DNA of 64,000 nt, taken from NCBI GenBank assembly GCA_002336915.1, contig DDET01000010.1, positions 1 through 64,000 of the forward strand, in the 5' to 3' direction. The stretch is from Bacteroidetes bacterium UBA1947. Its GTDB lineage: Bacteria > Bacteroidota > Bacteroidia > Chitinophagales > Chitinophagaceae. This document shows positions 7,526 through 17,700 of the stretch, piece by piece. Both the position numbers and the translations under genes were made by a program. Below the pieces are notes generated by a model. The model ran no database searches and was not told where the DNA came from. It worked only from the letters and a program-made list of their open reading frames with translations. Within the stretch, counting starts at the first letter, position 1; each line of letters begins with the position of its first letter.

Positions 7526-8878
7526 CTATTTATTGCTGTTATCGTTCAATACACCTGCTGTTTGCAGCAGCTTGTTATAAGCTACCACGGCGTCTACTTT
7601 TGCAGCTTCGTAATTTAGCCTGGCCTGTAGTTGCGCTACATCGGCCTCAAGTAGGTCTGTAGTAGTTGAGAGGCTGTTGTCGTATTTGTTTTTGGTTATC
7701 CTGTAGTTCTCTGTGGCCTGCGATACGGCCGTTTTGTATACGTTTATTTTTGCATTGCTCAGCACATAATCTTCATAGGCCTTGTTCACTTGTATACGTA
7801 CGTTGTCCGTAAGTATATCCTGGTTGATCATCAGTTCCACTCTCTGGTTTTTAGCTTCTGCTACCTTAGAGCCCGCTTTCCATAAAGATGATGGAGCATA
7901 TTTCAGGCCCACACCTGCGTTCAGCGCATTAGTTATAGTAACGAAATTGGGTATGTCTGCTGCAATGTATCCGCCCGTTAATGCAAGGGACGGGTAGTAC
8001 TCACCTTTTGCCGCTTTTACGTTACTCGCTGCTGCCTGTTCGCGGAGTGATAATGCTGCAATATCTTTACGATTTTGCAGCGCTGTGTTTTCCCAGTCTA
8101 AAACTGATCCGGCTTCTTTTATAGGTTTGAACGAATTGCTATCAGGTATTAGCTGCGTATCCTCAGGCAGGCCCAGCATCAGGTTGATGTTGATGCTTGT
8201 TACTTTCAGGTTGCTTTCCGCATCCAGCAGCGACAGCTCGGTGTTGGATTGCTGCAGCTCCGCTTTTAAGAGATCATTACGGGCTATCACACCGTTCTTC
8301 TCCAGGTTGGTAAAATCGGTAACTCTTTGTTGGGATTGGCGCAGGCTTTCCTTGACTAAACCTACTGCCGCATTGGCTTTATACAAAGTGCTGTAGGCAT
8401 TAATGATATTCTGTATGACCTCCTCGCGGTCCTTGTCTGCATCCAGTTTCGCAGCTTTCTCAAGGTATTTCGCTGATTCGATTCCGTAGTGTACTCTCAA
8501 ACCCGAAAATACAGGTAATGAAAGATTGGCGATACCATATGCCGCCTGGTCCACTTTTATGTTGGATGTGGCATTGCTTGTTTCACCGGTGCTGCTCGAG
8601 CCGGTTTTTAATTTCAGGTCGATAGTAGGCTGTGCTACGCGCAGGTAAGAACCTGACACGCTAAGATCGGGCAGCATACGGCCACGTGCCTCGCGGAGGT
8701 TCAAAGCAGCTTCCCTGCTTTTTGCATCGCTTAGCTTTAGTTGCTTGCTGTTTTGCAGGCCAAGTTGTATAGCTTCGTTCAGCGTGATGTTCCTTGTGCT
8801 TTGTGCAAATATCGGACTGACCGAAGCCGCCAGTACTGCGATCGCTATGATTTTTCTAAATGTCATACTATGCTTCAT
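7526..8878 (-). CDS. TolC-family outer-membrane efflux channel
   Basis: 450 residues with a signal peptide cleaved near SPIFAQS (about residue 26). Two related outer-membrane efflux protein (OEP) repeats follow, each rich in long amphipathic helices; the first begins ITLNEAIQLGLQNSKQLKLSDAKSREA (split here as ITLNEAIQLGLQNSK then QLKLSDAKSREA). TolC trimers form the exit duct of tripartite pumps. Its start overlaps the end of the tetR gene by 11 bases, showing translation coupling, and emrA/emrB follow. Confidence 0.92.
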   Translation of the reverse strand: MKHSMTFRKIIAIAVLAASVSPIFAQSTRNITLNEAIQLGLQNSKQLKLSDAKSREAALNLREARGRMLPDLSVSGSYLRVAQPTIDLKLKTGSSSTGETSNATSNIKVDQAAYGIANLSLPVFSGLRVHYGIESAKYLEKAAKLDADKDREEVIQNIINAYSTLYKANAAVGLVKESLRQSQQRVTDFTNLEKNGVIARNDLLKAELQQSNTELSLLDAESNLKVTSININLMLGLPEDTQLIPDSNSFKPIKEAGSVLDWENTALQNRKDIAALSLREQAAASNVKAAKGEYYPSLALTGGYIAADIPNFVTITNALNAGVGLKYAPSSLWKAGSKVAEAKNQRVELMINQDILTDNVRIQVNKAYEDYVLSNAKINVYKTAVSQATENYRITKNKYDNSLSTTTDLLEADVAQLQARLNYEAAKVDAVVAYNKLLQTAGVLNDNSNK

Positions 8879-9497
8879 TGGTAAGTAAGGCTTTGAATAT
8901 TGATTTTAAATGATTCCCCAGTTTCTTCTTTAAGTGTTTTTGAAATTCTTCTTCCGGCATTTCCTTCATATTATTATAGCGCCTGTAAAACTCCTGCGAC
9001 ACGGTAAAATGGTTCGATGTACCTATCAGGGTGGCCATCAAAAGCGATACATCTACATTTTTTCTGAACTCGCCCGTCCTCTGTCCCTCATGGATGATCT
9101 TCTTCACCATGTCCATATTCTTCGACTTTGAGTCGTAGATGAGCTCGGTAATATTGTGGACTTCCAGTATAGCGCGCTCCTGAGACATAAGGCGGTAGAA
9201 ACACTGGTTGCTCATCATTTTATTGATGTAGCTATCTATAATTTTCTCAATTTTAATGGTTGGACTGAGCGATTCGTCCTGCAACAAGCCCAGCATGGTA
9301 AGCCGCGTATAGCTGATACGGTAATCAAAAATGGCCTCTATCAACTTCTCCTTCGAGCCGAAGTAGTAGGATATCATAGCTATATTGATACCTGCTTCCT
9401 GGGCTATGTCCCTTACCGAAGTGCCCTCGAAGCCCTTGGCAGAAAACAGCCGTTCGGCAGTCTCTATTATCTGCACCTGTTTTTCGTTATACTCCAT
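8868..9497 (-). CDS. TetR/AcrR-family transcriptional regulator
   Basis: TetR-type repressor and first gene of the efflux operon. The N-terminal DNA-binding domain shows ETAERLFSAKGFEGTSVRDI and QEAGINIAMISYYFGSKEKL, the classic TetR helix-turn-helix with its tyrosine-phenylalanine pair. The C-terminal ligand domain is variable and hydrophobic. I chose the ATG at 9497 (209 residues); an ATG at 9515 would add six residues. A TAnnTTTG element ends at 9520, so transcription would begin around 9513-9515, leaving the longer start at or upstream of the transcript end. A 34-bp palindrome overlaps this promoter, so the gene probably represses itself and the pump, with induction by a pump substrate (inference). 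Confidence 0.9.
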   Translation of the reverse strand: MEYNEKQVQIIETAERLFSAKGFEGTSVRDIAQEAGINIAMISYYFGSKEKLIEAIFDYRISYTRLTMLGLLQDESLSPTIKIEKIIDSYINKMMSNQCFYRLMSQERAILEVHNITELIYDSKSKNMDMVKKIIHEGQRTGEFRKNVDVSLLMATLIGTSNHFTVSQEFYRRYNNMKEMPEEEFQKHLKKKLGNHLKSIFKALLTNEA

Positions 9498-9519
9498 AGT
9501 TTTTGTCTCTATCACGGCA

Positions 9520-9551
9520 CAAAGTTAAACACTTGTTTAAAACTAAACAAA
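9520..9551 (-). promoter_or_regulatory. Promoter of the tetR-efflux operon
   Basis: On the minus strand TTTG (9551-9548) is followed after 20 bases by TAACTTTG (9527-9520). This matches the Bacteroidota consensus of a -33 TTTG and a -7 TAnnTTTG with 19-21 bases between them. It is the best two-part promoter in the window. Confidence 0.7.
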
Positions 9552-9558
9552 CGTTTAA
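9525..9558. promoter_or_regulatory. Operator-like 34-bp inverted repeat upstream of tetR
   Basis: The left arm TTAAACACTTGTTTA (9525-9539) and right arm TAAACAAACGTTTAA (9544-9558) are inverted copies that match at 13 of 15 positions, with spacer AAAC. The repeat covers the -33 to -7 interval of the tetR promoter, the expected place for a TetR-family repressor to bind. Confidence 0.7.
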
Positions 9559-9621
9559 TTAATTTTTCTGATAGATTTTTTCCTGCGAGGAATAATTAAA
9601 AACTATACCGTCAATACCAGC

Positions 9622-11760
9622 CTAACTTATTTTGCTCCAGTGCGACTGGTGGGATTTTTCTAACAGGCTGTGTTTCAATGCCTGGTGTTGGGGTTGGGAG
9701 AGCGCCGGGTCGAGGGTAAGTAATTGTGTGGCGGCATTGCGCGTCTGTTCCAAAAGGGCCACGTCCATTACAATGTCGGCAAGTTTAAACTTAAGCACAC
9801 CGCTTTGTTTGGTGCCGTACATATCGCCCGGACCGCGCATGGCCAGGTCCTGCTCGGCTATCACGAAGCCGTCGGTAGTGGATACCATTATCTGCATACG
9901 TTGTATGCTTTCCTTCGATACTTTATTGCCTGTCAATAAGATACAGTAAGATTGCTCCCCGCCGCGGCCTACGCGGCCGCGCAGCTGGTGCAGTTGAGAG
10001 AGGCCGAAGCGCTCCGCACTTTCTACCAGCATTACGGTGGCATTGGGCACATTCACGCCTACTTCTATTACCGTGGTGGCCACAAGTATCTGGGCCTCAC
10101 CGCTTACGAAGCGCTGCATGTTGCGCTCTTTAAGGGCTGCATCCTGCCTGCCATGTACCATGGCTATGCGGTATTTATCTTCAGGGAACCAGATCTTCAC
10201 CTGCTCATAGCCCTGCATCAGGCTCTCGTAGTCCATCTTCTCCGATTCTTCTATCAGCGGGTATACTATATACGCCTGCCTGCCCTTATGTATCTCTTTT
10301 TTGATAAATTCCATTACCCGCGACCGGTGCGACTCATGGCGATGCACTGTCTTTATCTCCTGCCTGCCGGGTGGCAGTTCATCTATTACCGATACATCAA
10401 GATCGCCGTACAAGGTCATAGCCAATGTACGTGGTATGGGTGTCGCGGTCATTACCAGCACATGGGGTGGTGTTTCGTTCTTCGACCAAAGGCGTGCACG
10501 CTGGCCGACACCAAAACGATGTTGCTCATCTATTACTGCAAGGCCCAGGTTCCTGAACTGTACGCTATCTTCAATAAGGGCATGCGTACCTACGGCTATC
10601 GGTATAGTACCATCGGCAAGACCTTTTAATATTTCTTTTCGTTCCTTCCCTTTTATGCTGCCGGTAAGTAAGGCTACAGGTATCTGCATTTTTGCCAGCA
10701 GCTTGCTCACACTTTCGTAGTGTTGCTGTGCCAGTATTTCCGTCGGTGCCATCATGCAGGCCTGGTAGCCATTATCCATAGCCAGCAGCATGGCCATTAC
10801 AGCAACTATTGTTTTACCGCTGCCCACATCGCCTTGCAATAAGCGGTTCATTTGTTTGCCGGTTGCAGTATCGTGGCGTATTTCTTTCAGTACCCGCTTT
10901 TGTGCTCCGGTAAGCTCGAAGGGAAGATGTTCCTTGAAAAAATTATTGAAATGATCGCCAACAGTATCAAACCTGAGTCCCCGCTGTATAGTATGCTGCT
11001 GCCGCACGCGCGCTATCATGAGCTGCGATGCAAAAAGCTCTTCCCATTTCAGCCTGTGTACTGCTGCCGACCTATGCTCTTCGCTGTCCGGAAAGTGCAC
11101 CCACCTGATTGCTTGTGCACGGTTGCAGAGTTTGTATTGTTGTAAAATATTGGCGGGCAATATCTCCGGGATATCGGAAGCTTTTACTTTTTCAAAAAGT
11201 ACCTGCGTTAGTTTTGCAAAGGAGCGGTTGGTAATACCACGCGCCCTTAATTTTTCGGTAGTGGGGTATACCGGTTGCATTCCTGCTATTGCAGTTTCAC
11301 TGTTTAAGGGTTCTATTTCAGGATGGGGTATATTGTATTGGCCATTGAACAATGCCACCTTGCCGAAGATGATATAGCGTTCATTTTCTTTCAAGGCCTT
11401 CTTCATCCACGATGCACCCTTGAACCATATCAGTTCTATTTTTCCGGTCTCGTCGTAGAGGGTTGCAGTAAGCCGTTGCTTGGCACCAAAACCTTCTTCG
11501 AAGATATTAATAAGCGTTCCCACCACCTGGATGTACTCAGCACCCGGGTCAATGTGGCCTATCCTGCTGAGTTGCGTACGGTCGAAGTAGCGGTAAGGAT
11601 AATGGTACAGTAGGTCCTCGAAAGTAGATATTTCCAGTTCACTGCGCAGCAGTTCGCCCCGCTGCGGGCCCACGCCTTTCAGGTACTCAATAGGTGAATC
11701 TAATATGGATGGCGAGCTGCTAATGTCCTGTATTTGATTAAAACAAAAATAAGGAAGCAA
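9622..11760 (-). CDS. recG: ATP-dependent DNA helicase RecG
   Basis: 712 residues. RecG remodels stalled replication forks and Holliday junctions. The N-terminal wedge domain begins at LKGVGPQRGELL; the helicase core shows Walker A QGDVGSGKT, the DEQH box (VIDEQHRFGVGQRARL), motif III MTATPIPRTLAMTL and motif VI HQLRGRVGRGGEQSY. The C-terminal RecG signature lies in FVIAEQDLAMRGPGDMYGTKQSG. The reading frame opens with a TTG at 11760; no ATG is available before the conserved region, so a TTG start is likely. It follows exbD by 23 bases on the same strand. Confidence 0.95.
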   Translation of the reverse strand: MLPYFCFNQIQDISSSPSILDSPIEYLKGVGPQRGELLRSELEISTFEDLLYHYPYRYFDRTQLSRIGHIDPGAEYIQVVGTLINIFEEGFGAKQRLTATLYDETGKIELIWFKGASWMKKALKENERYIIFGKVALFNGQYNIPHPEIEPLNSETAIAGMQPVYPTTEKLRARGITNRSFAKLTQVLFEKVKASDIPEILPANILQQYKLCNRAQAIRWVHFPDSEEHRSAAVHRLKWEELFASQLMIARVRQQHTIQRGLRFDTVGDHFNNFFKEHLPFELTGAQKRVLKEIRHDTATGKQMNRLLQGDVGSGKTIVAVMAMLLAMDNGYQACMMAPTEILAQQHYESVSKLLAKMQIPVALLTGSIKGKERKEILKGLADGTIPIAVGTHALIEDSVQFRNLGLAVIDEQHRFGVGQRARLWSKNETPPHVLVMTATPIPRTLAMTLYGDLDVSVIDELPPGRQEIKTVHRHESHRSRVMEFIKKEIHKGRQAYIVYPLIEESEKMDYESLMQGYEQVKIWFPEDKYRIAMVHGRQDAALKERNMQRFVSGEAQILVATTVIEVGVNVPNATVMLVESAERFGLSQLHQLRGRVGRGGEQSYCILLTGNKVSKESIQRMQIMVSTTDGFVIAEQDLAMRGPGDMYGTKQSGVLKFKLADIVMDVALLEQTRNAATQLLTLDPALSQPQHQALKHSLLEKSHQSHWSKIS

Positions 11761-11783
11761 CTATGTATTTCACGGAATGTGGA

Positions 11784-12188
11784 TTACTTTCCTTCTTTAT
11801 CAATGGCTGCTACCACTTTAAGATTGGCTGCCTTGGCAGCTTTCATGGCTATCATGATGTTATCCCAGGTAGCTTTCTTATCCCCATTTATCACTGCCGT
11901 AGGCTCCGCGTCACTGGTCTTTGCCGCCATTCTTTTAATGACCGGGGTCAAAGAATCTGCAGGCGTGAGCGTAGTGCCCACATAAAAACGCTGCAGAGAG
12001 TCTATACTTACCACCACGGTTTGCTTGGCCTTGGTATCGCTCTTTCCACGTGGCGTAGATACTTTTACCACGTTAGGATTAGCTAATGTAGATATGATCA
12101 GGAAAAATAAAAGCAATATGAACAGGATATCGTTCAGCGCCGATGTATGTGGTTCAGAAGATCCCCGTGAATGTTTTCTAATGTTCAT
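11784..12188 (-). CDS. exbD: ExbD/TolR-family biopolymer transport protein
   Basis: 134 residues with one transmembrane helix near the N-terminus (about residues 17-37, LNDILFILLLFFLIISTL), including the conserved membrane Asp needed for proton use, then a periplasmic domain. It works with an ExbB/TolQ channel to energise outer-membrane processes. The exbB gene lies 9 bases upstream. No tonB, tolA or tolB is present in the window, so whether it serves TonB-type import or envelope division cannot be decided. Confidence 0.9.
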   Translation of the reverse strand: MNIRKHSRGSSEPHTSALNDILFILLLFFLIISTLANPNVVKVSTPRGKSDTKAKQTVVVSIDSLQRFYVGTTLTPADSLTPVIKRMAAKTSDAEPTAVINGDKKATWDNIMIAMKAAKAANLKVVAAIDKEGK

Positions 12189-12197
12189 CTAAAGGCT

Positions 12198-12890
12198 TTA
12201 ACGTGTTGGTTCCTGCAATATGTCTAAAAATTCAACGGAAGCTGCCTCTATTCGGTTCACATTCTTATTGATCTGTGCATTCAGGTAACTGTGCGCTACA
12301 TATGCCAACAGGCCAATGATAAGGCCCACAGCCGATGTAACCATTTTGGTATAGATACCACCGGCTATCGCATCCAGCGAAAAGCCCTGGTGCTGCACAT
12401 TGAAGAACAATATGATCATACCCGCAATAGTACCCAGGAAACCGAACATCGGCGCAATGCCTGCAAGGGTGGAAAGAATGGAAAGGTTCTTTTCCATTTG
12501 GTATACTTCCAGCTTGCCTGTGCTCTCCATCGATTTTTCTATATGGTCTATTGGCTTGCCTATACGGCTAATACCTTTATCTACCACGCGTGCTATGGGG
12601 TTGTCTGTGCTTTTGCAAAGCGCCTTAGCAGCTTGCAGGTTACCACTGGTTACCTGCTCGCGTATGCGGGTCATGAACTGTGGATCGCCCTGCGATGCCT
12701 TACGGATAGCAAGGAAACGCTCAACGAACACATATACCAGCAATAGAGAACAAAACAGCAGTGGTATCATAATAGCACCGCCTTCGGTAAGCAGGTGGAA
12801 TAATGATATTTTTTCTACAGGCGCAGCAGTTACGTCAGCCGCCGCTTTCAGCGCCGTATCGGACTGTAATAAAATTGTGAATAATGTCAT
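12198..12890 (-). CDS. exbB: MotA/TolQ/ExbB-family proton channel
   Basis: 230 residues with three transmembrane helices: one near residues 35-55, and a pair in the C-terminal half. The signature LAGIAPMFGFLGTIAGMIIL marks the channel-forming helix, and the third helix holds AVGLIIGLLAYVAHSYLN. ExbB pentamers conduct protons around an ExbD dimer. It is first in the exbB-exbD-recG transcription order. Confidence 0.92.
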   Translation of the reverse strand: MTLFTILLQSDTALKAAADVTAAPVEKISLFHLLTEGGAIMIPLLFCSLLLVYVFVERFLAIRKASQGDPQFMTRIREQVTSGNLQAAKALCKSTDNPIARVVDKGISRIGKPIDHIEKSMESTGKLEVYQMEKNLSILSTLAGIAPMFGFLGTIAGMIILFFNVQHQGFSLDAIAGGIYTKMVTSAVGLIIGLLAYVAHSYLNAQINKNVNRIEAASVEFLDILQEPTR

Positions 12891-12960
12891 GCGGAATTAT
12901 GAAAAAGGTTTTAACAAATGTAACGAATACCCTGTTTAAAGATAGGTTAAAATATAAAAA

Positions 12961-12986
12961 TGCCGGGAGCTGAATGCTGCCCGGCA
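12961..12986 (-). terminator. Terminator after the FKBP isomerase gene
   Basis: Stem TGCCGGGAGC paired with GCTGCCCGGCA (one bulged base) at 12961-12970 and 12976-12986. Read on the minus strand it is followed by ATTTTTATATTTT. It lies 20 bases after the stop of the minus-strand isomerase gene. Confidence 0.7.
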
Positions 12987-13006
12987 TATATGCTTTAGTA
13001 ATATAA

Positions 13007-13435
13007 TTAACCTATAGATACAAGTTCTATCTCGAAGGTCAGGTCTTCGCCTGCCAGCGGATGGTTAGCATCCAATATCACCATTTCGTCCATCACTTCG
13101 GTGATCACTACCGGGAATACATTGCCCATATTATCGCTCATATGCAGTTCCATACCCACTTCAGGGTTCATATCAGCAGGAAACTCGGTGCGGGGATATT
13201 CCATCATCATATCGTCGTTGCGCTGCCCATACGCCTGGTCTACAGGAATATTCACAGTTATCTTATCACCCACCGACATATTCAGAACGGCATCGTCAAA
13301 TCCCTTTATCACCTGCCCGTTACCAACCGTAAATTCCAGTGGCTCGCGACCCTCAGAACTATCAAATGTGGAACCGTCGGTTAGTTTTCCGTGATAGTGT
13401 ACTCTTACTTTATCACCGCTTTTTACTGTTTGCAT
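13007..13435 (-). CDS. FKBP-type peptidyl-prolyl isomerase, SlyD-like
   Basis: 142 residues. The FKBP core opens KSGDKVRVHYHGKLTDG and continues with VIKGFDDAVLNMSVGDK. A chaperone flap (IF domain) is inserted after AYGQRNDDMMMEYPRTEF, as in SlyD. This gives a combined prolyl isomerase and holdase for protein folding. The metal-binding His/Cys tail of E. coli SlyD is absent and no signal peptide is seen, so it is cytoplasmic. It is divergent from the namZ-like gene with an 86-base gap. Confidence 0.92.
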   Translation of the reverse strand: MQTVKSGDKVRVHYHGKLTDGSTFDSSEGREPLEFTVGNGQVIKGFDDAVLNMSVGDKITVNIPVDQAYGQRNDDMMMEYPRTEFPADMNPEVGMELHMSDNMGNVFPVVITEVMDEMVILDANHPLAGEDLTFEIELVSIG

Positions 13436-13493
13436 GTAAGCTGTTTTTATTTATACGTCTGCAAGTTACGCGATAATATCAAAAATGCGGGAT

Positions 13494-13501
13494 TATCTTT
13501 G
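13494..13501 (+). promoter_or_regulatory. -7 promoter element (TATCTTTG) for the namZ-like gene
   Basis: Perfect TAnnTTTG match 20 bases before the ATG at 13522, giving a predicted 5' leader of about 13-16 bases. No clear -33 TTG. Confidence 0.55.
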
Positions 13502-13521
13502 GGAAAATTTTAAAGCCAGGT

Positions 13522-14727
13522 ATGGGTCGTTGTTTACTATATATTTTCGCCCTGATAATATTAATATCTAAGTCCTATTTTGCTTGTGCAGTGCCGGGCA
13601 ACACCAATACAGGGGCTGTTATGACCGGGGCCGAACAAACAGGTAAATACCTGCCAATCCTCAAGGGGAAACGGGTGGCGTTGCTCATCAACCAGACCTC
13701 CGTTATCAACGGCAAACTGCTGCTCGATGTGCTAATAGAAAAAGGTGTGAAAGTGGTAAAAATATTCGTCCCCGAGCATGGTTTCCGCGGCACTGCCGAT
13801 GCCGGGGCGCATATAGACAACACGATAGACAAGCAGACCGGCCTGCCGGTAATATCCCTGTATGGAAGCAACAAAAAGCCCTCGGATGAACAGTTAAAAG
13901 ACATCGACATTCTCGTTTACGATCTGCAGGATGTAGGTGCAAGGTTCTATACATATATATCTACACTTCAGTATGCGCTCGAAGCCTGTGCCGACAATAA
14001 TAAAAAGATCATGGTGCTTGACCGCCCCAATCCCAATGGATTTTACGTAGACGGCCCTGTATTGGATAAAACCTTGCATTCCTTTGTAGGAATGCAGCCC
14101 ATACCGATAGTATACGGTATGACAGCAGGTGAGTACGCCAAAATGCTGGCAGGCGAGCATTGGCTATCAACAAATAACACACCAGCCTTGATAGTAATAA
14201 ACTGCGACAATTACGACCATGCAATGAAGTATGCGCTACCGGTAGCACCATCTCCTAACCTGAAAGCGATGGCAGCTATTTATTTGTACCCTTCACTCTG
14301 CCTGTTCGAAGGTACCGTGGTAAGTGTAGGGCGGGGCACAGATAAGCCTTTCCAGCAATGGGGCAACCCGGAGTTTAAGGACAAAGCCATCTATAGCTTT
14401 ACACCCACAAGCACTGTAGGCGCCAGCAAACCAATGCTGGAAGGGAAGGAGTGTTATGGCAAACTATGTGCGGCAGACGAAAAAGAAGCATTGAACAAGA
14501 TAAAAGGTCAGCTAAACCTTGAATGGCTGGTGCAAGCTTATAAATGGTACCCTGATAAGGATAGGTTCTTCACTGATTTTTTTGAAAAACTGGCGGGTAC
14601 CAACCAATTAAGAGAACAAATAGACAACGGCCTTACCGCAGCCGAGATACGCGATAGCTGGCAGAAGGATATTGAAGCTTTTAAGAAAACAAGGAAGAAA
14701 TACCTCTTATATCCCGACTTTGAGTGA
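13522..14727 (+). CDS. Exo-beta-N-acetylmuramidase NamZ-like (DUF1343)
   Basis: 401 residues with an N-terminal signal sequence (about residues 1-23). DUF1343 proteins were shown to be exo-beta-N-acetylmuramidases (NamZ, family GH171) that release MurNAc from peptidoglycan fragments. Visible family blocks include GKRVALLINQTSVI, VPEHGFRGTADAG, DIDILVYDLQDVGARFYTYI, DRPNPNGFYVDGPVL and LFEGTVVSVGRGTDKPFQQW. It acts in the periplasm in cell-wall recycling. The fusion gene at 14782 follows after 54 bases and has its own promoter element. Confidence 0.9.
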   Translation: MGRCLLYIFALIILISKSYFACAVPGNTNTGAVMTGAEQTGKYLPILKGKRVALLINQTSVINGKLLLDVLIEKGVKVVKIFVPEHGFRGTADAGAHIDNTIDKQTGLPVISLYGSNKKPSDEQLKDIDILVYDLQDVGARFYTYISTLQYALEACADNNKKIMVLDRPNPNGFYVDGPVLDKTLHSFVGMQPIPIVYGMTAGEYAKMLAGEHWLSTNNTPALIVINCDNYDHAMKYALPVAPSPNLKAMAAIYLYPSLCLFEGTVVSVGRGTDKPFQQWGNPEFKDKAIYSFTPTSTVGASKPMLEGKECYGKLCAADEKEALNKIKGQLNLEWLVQAYKWYPDKDRFFTDFFEKLAGTNQLREQIDNGLTAAEIRDSWQKDIEAFKKTRKKYLLYPDFE

Positions 14728-14755
14728 TATAATTAGCTATAAGGGATATAAACAT

Positions 14756-14763
14756 TATTTTTG
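14756..14763 (+). promoter_or_regulatory. -7 promoter element (TATTTTTG) for the MMPL fusion gene
   Basis: TAnnTTTG match 18 bases before the ATG at 14782. It suggests the fusion gene has its own start of transcription although the namZ-like gene ends just upstream. Confidence 0.5.
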
Positions 14764-14781
14764 CGCCACTCTTATTGAATA

Positions 14782-17700
14782 ATGCAAGGCTTTTTCGTTA
14801 GTATCTACGACTTTTTCTTAAAGCGCAAGTTCCTATGCTGGGCTATATTTTTCCTCAGCCTGGGTTTGTGGGCCTTCCTGTCTTTCCGTGTTAAATTAAA
14901 AGAAGATATTACCAGCATGTTGCCAGATAGCAAAGCTATCAAGGCAATGAACGATGTCATCAGCCATACACAGGCAGGCGAGCAGGTCATCTTCCTGATG
15001 TCATTCAAAGACAGTACCCGTACCGATCCTGATAGCCTTATAAACGCAGCAAATGCCTTCCGGACCGAACTGGAAAGTAAATGCGGTAAATGGATAGATA
15101 CTATTACCCTGCAAATGGGTGGCGGCTATGAAGAAGCCCTGGTAGATATATTCCAAAATAACATCCCGTTATTTCTCACAGAAAAAGACTTCAACCAGCT
15201 CGATAGCCTCACGCAGCCGGAGCGCATAAAACACACCTTAGAAACAAACAGGAAAATATTGCTCTCGCCCGAGAGCATGGTGTTCAAAAAGCTGGTTGCG
15301 CAGGACCCCATCGGCATGTCATTCCTGGTATGGCGAAAGCTAAAAAGCCTGCAATTCGACCCCGGTTATGAACCTTATGAAGGTTATCTCTTCTCGAACA
15401 ATGAAAGGCGATTAACATTCTTCCTCAAATCAAAATATAAAGCCAACGAGACAGGACAGAACAGTAAACTATTTGATGCTGTCAATGGCGTAATAGATGA
15501 TTGGCAGGCCAAACACAGCGATATACACACCGTTTATTTTGGTGGCCCGGCAGTAGCTGCAGGTAATGCTATGCAAATGCGTACCGATACCATCGTAACA
15601 CTCTCTGTTACCATTGTGCTTTTGCTGGCCCTTACTTTTTACTTTTTTCGTCGCAAGCGTACCCCATTATTATTGCTGGTGCCTGTGGTGTACGGTGCGC
15701 TGATGGGTATGGGTATTGTGTACCTTGTCCAGGGCTCTATATCTGTTATTGCTCTTGGCGCGGGTGCCATTATACTCGGTATAGCCATCGATTTCTCTAT
15801 CCATTTTTTATCGCATGCGCGCCATGCTAAGGATATACGCGCAACAATCGCGGAGCTAACACACCCGCTTACTATCGGCAGCTTCACTACCATCGCTGCA
15901 TTTCTATCTCTGCGCTTTGTTGAGACACCCATACTACAAGACCTTGGCCTTTTTGCCGCTGCCAGTTTAGCGGGCGCAGCATTATGCACCCTGATATTCC
16001 TGCCGCATTTCCCGCTGGGCATAGACCATGAAAGGCAAAAGCACACAGTTTTCGACACGGCAGCAACCTGGCATCCCGAAAAAAATAAATGGTTGGTACT
16101 AGGCATCATACTGCTCACTCCCGTGATGCTATACTTCAGCTTCGGCGTTCAGTTCGATAGCGACCTGATGCACTTGAATTATCTCTCTCCACGCTTGCAG
16201 CAAGCACAGGATGAGGTAAGCTCTGCCAATGCCTATGCACTCAGTTCGGTGTTCCTTGTAGCAAATGAAAGCAATGAAGAAAAAGCCTTGCAAAAACTGG
16301 AACGCATTACACCGACTATAGATACCTTCCTGGCAAAAGGCTGGGTGAGGAGCACTTCCGATCCTACCATGCTGTTCCCATCACATGCAGAGCAAACCAA
16401 ACGAATACAACGCTGGAACAACTTCTGGACCACAACAAAAAAACAGCAGGTATTTAGTGACGTAAATTCAGCTGCCCAGGGTTTGGGCTACAGCACCAAT
16501 GCGTTTTCGTCTTTCAATAACATACTCGATAAAACATACACACCACTCGATAGCGAAGCGCAAAAAGTATTGAAGGGCTTATACCCTGCCAGCTTCTCTG
16601 CCGACAAAGCAAACCACTATGCCATCGCAGCACTCAAAGTGCCGCAAGAACATAGAAAGGAAGTATTCAATTACTTGTCTACACAAAAAGATGTCACAGT
16701 AACCGACAAGCAGCAAGGAGCATTTCAGCTCGTTAGCATTTTAGGGAACGACTTCAACCGCATTGCCATATTTTCATCACTAATTGTATTCTTTGCATTG
16801 CTCTTAGGCTATGGCCGCATAGAATTGGCTCTTATTTCTTTCCTGCCTATGATCATATCCTGGATATGGATACTCGGTTTAATGGCATTGCTGGGCTTGA
16901 AATTTAATATCGTCAACATCATTATCTCATCCCTCATATTCGGCCTCGGCGATGACTTTGCCATCTTCACCATGGACGGGCTAGTGGAGAAATACAAGAC
17001 CGGCGATAATAAACTTATTTCCGTTCGGGCTGCTGTATACGTTTCCGTGTTAACCGTAGTCATAGGCCTCGGCGTATTGTTACTTGCAAAGCACCCGGCT
17101 TTAAAATCTATTGCTGTTATTTCCGTTACGGGCCTGCTCTGTGTACTCTTTATTTCCCAAACGCTTCAGCCTTTCCTTTTCAATTGGTTCATCCAGAACC
17201 GGGCCAATAAAAAGCGAATGCCCTTTACTCTCTGGAGTTTCTCCAAATCGGTATTCGCCTTTTTCTATTTCTTCACAGGCTCACTGGTACTTACTATTTC
17301 CGGCCTTATCCTGACAAGAATTTGGCCATTTAATAAGAACAAAGCAAAATACCTCTACCATGCCATGGTGAGCAAATACACCTGGAGCATGATGTACATA
17401 ATGGGCAATCTTACCAAGCGCATCTATAATATACCCGGCGACGATTTCAAAAAACCGGCTGTGTACATTGCCAACCATACCTCCTTCCTTGATATCCTGG
17501 TCACCACCATGCTCAATCCTCATCTTGTGCTCCTTACCAATCGCTGGGTCTGGCGCTCGCCGGTATTTGGTGCGGTGGTGAGGATGGCGGAATATTACCC
17601 CGTTGCCGACGGGGCAGAGCAAAGCCTTGAACCGCTCCGCGACCTGGTGAGCCGGGGATACTCGATAGTCATATTCCCCGAGGGTACCCGCTCTTATACT

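Noticed and set aside
6909..7580. 223-codon frame opposite emrA and tolC
   Set aside because: Spans two certain genes on the other strand and is a compositional shadow.
9952..10629. 225-codon frame opposite recG
   Set aside because: Shadow of the recG gene; low-quality residue use, no family, and recG is certain.
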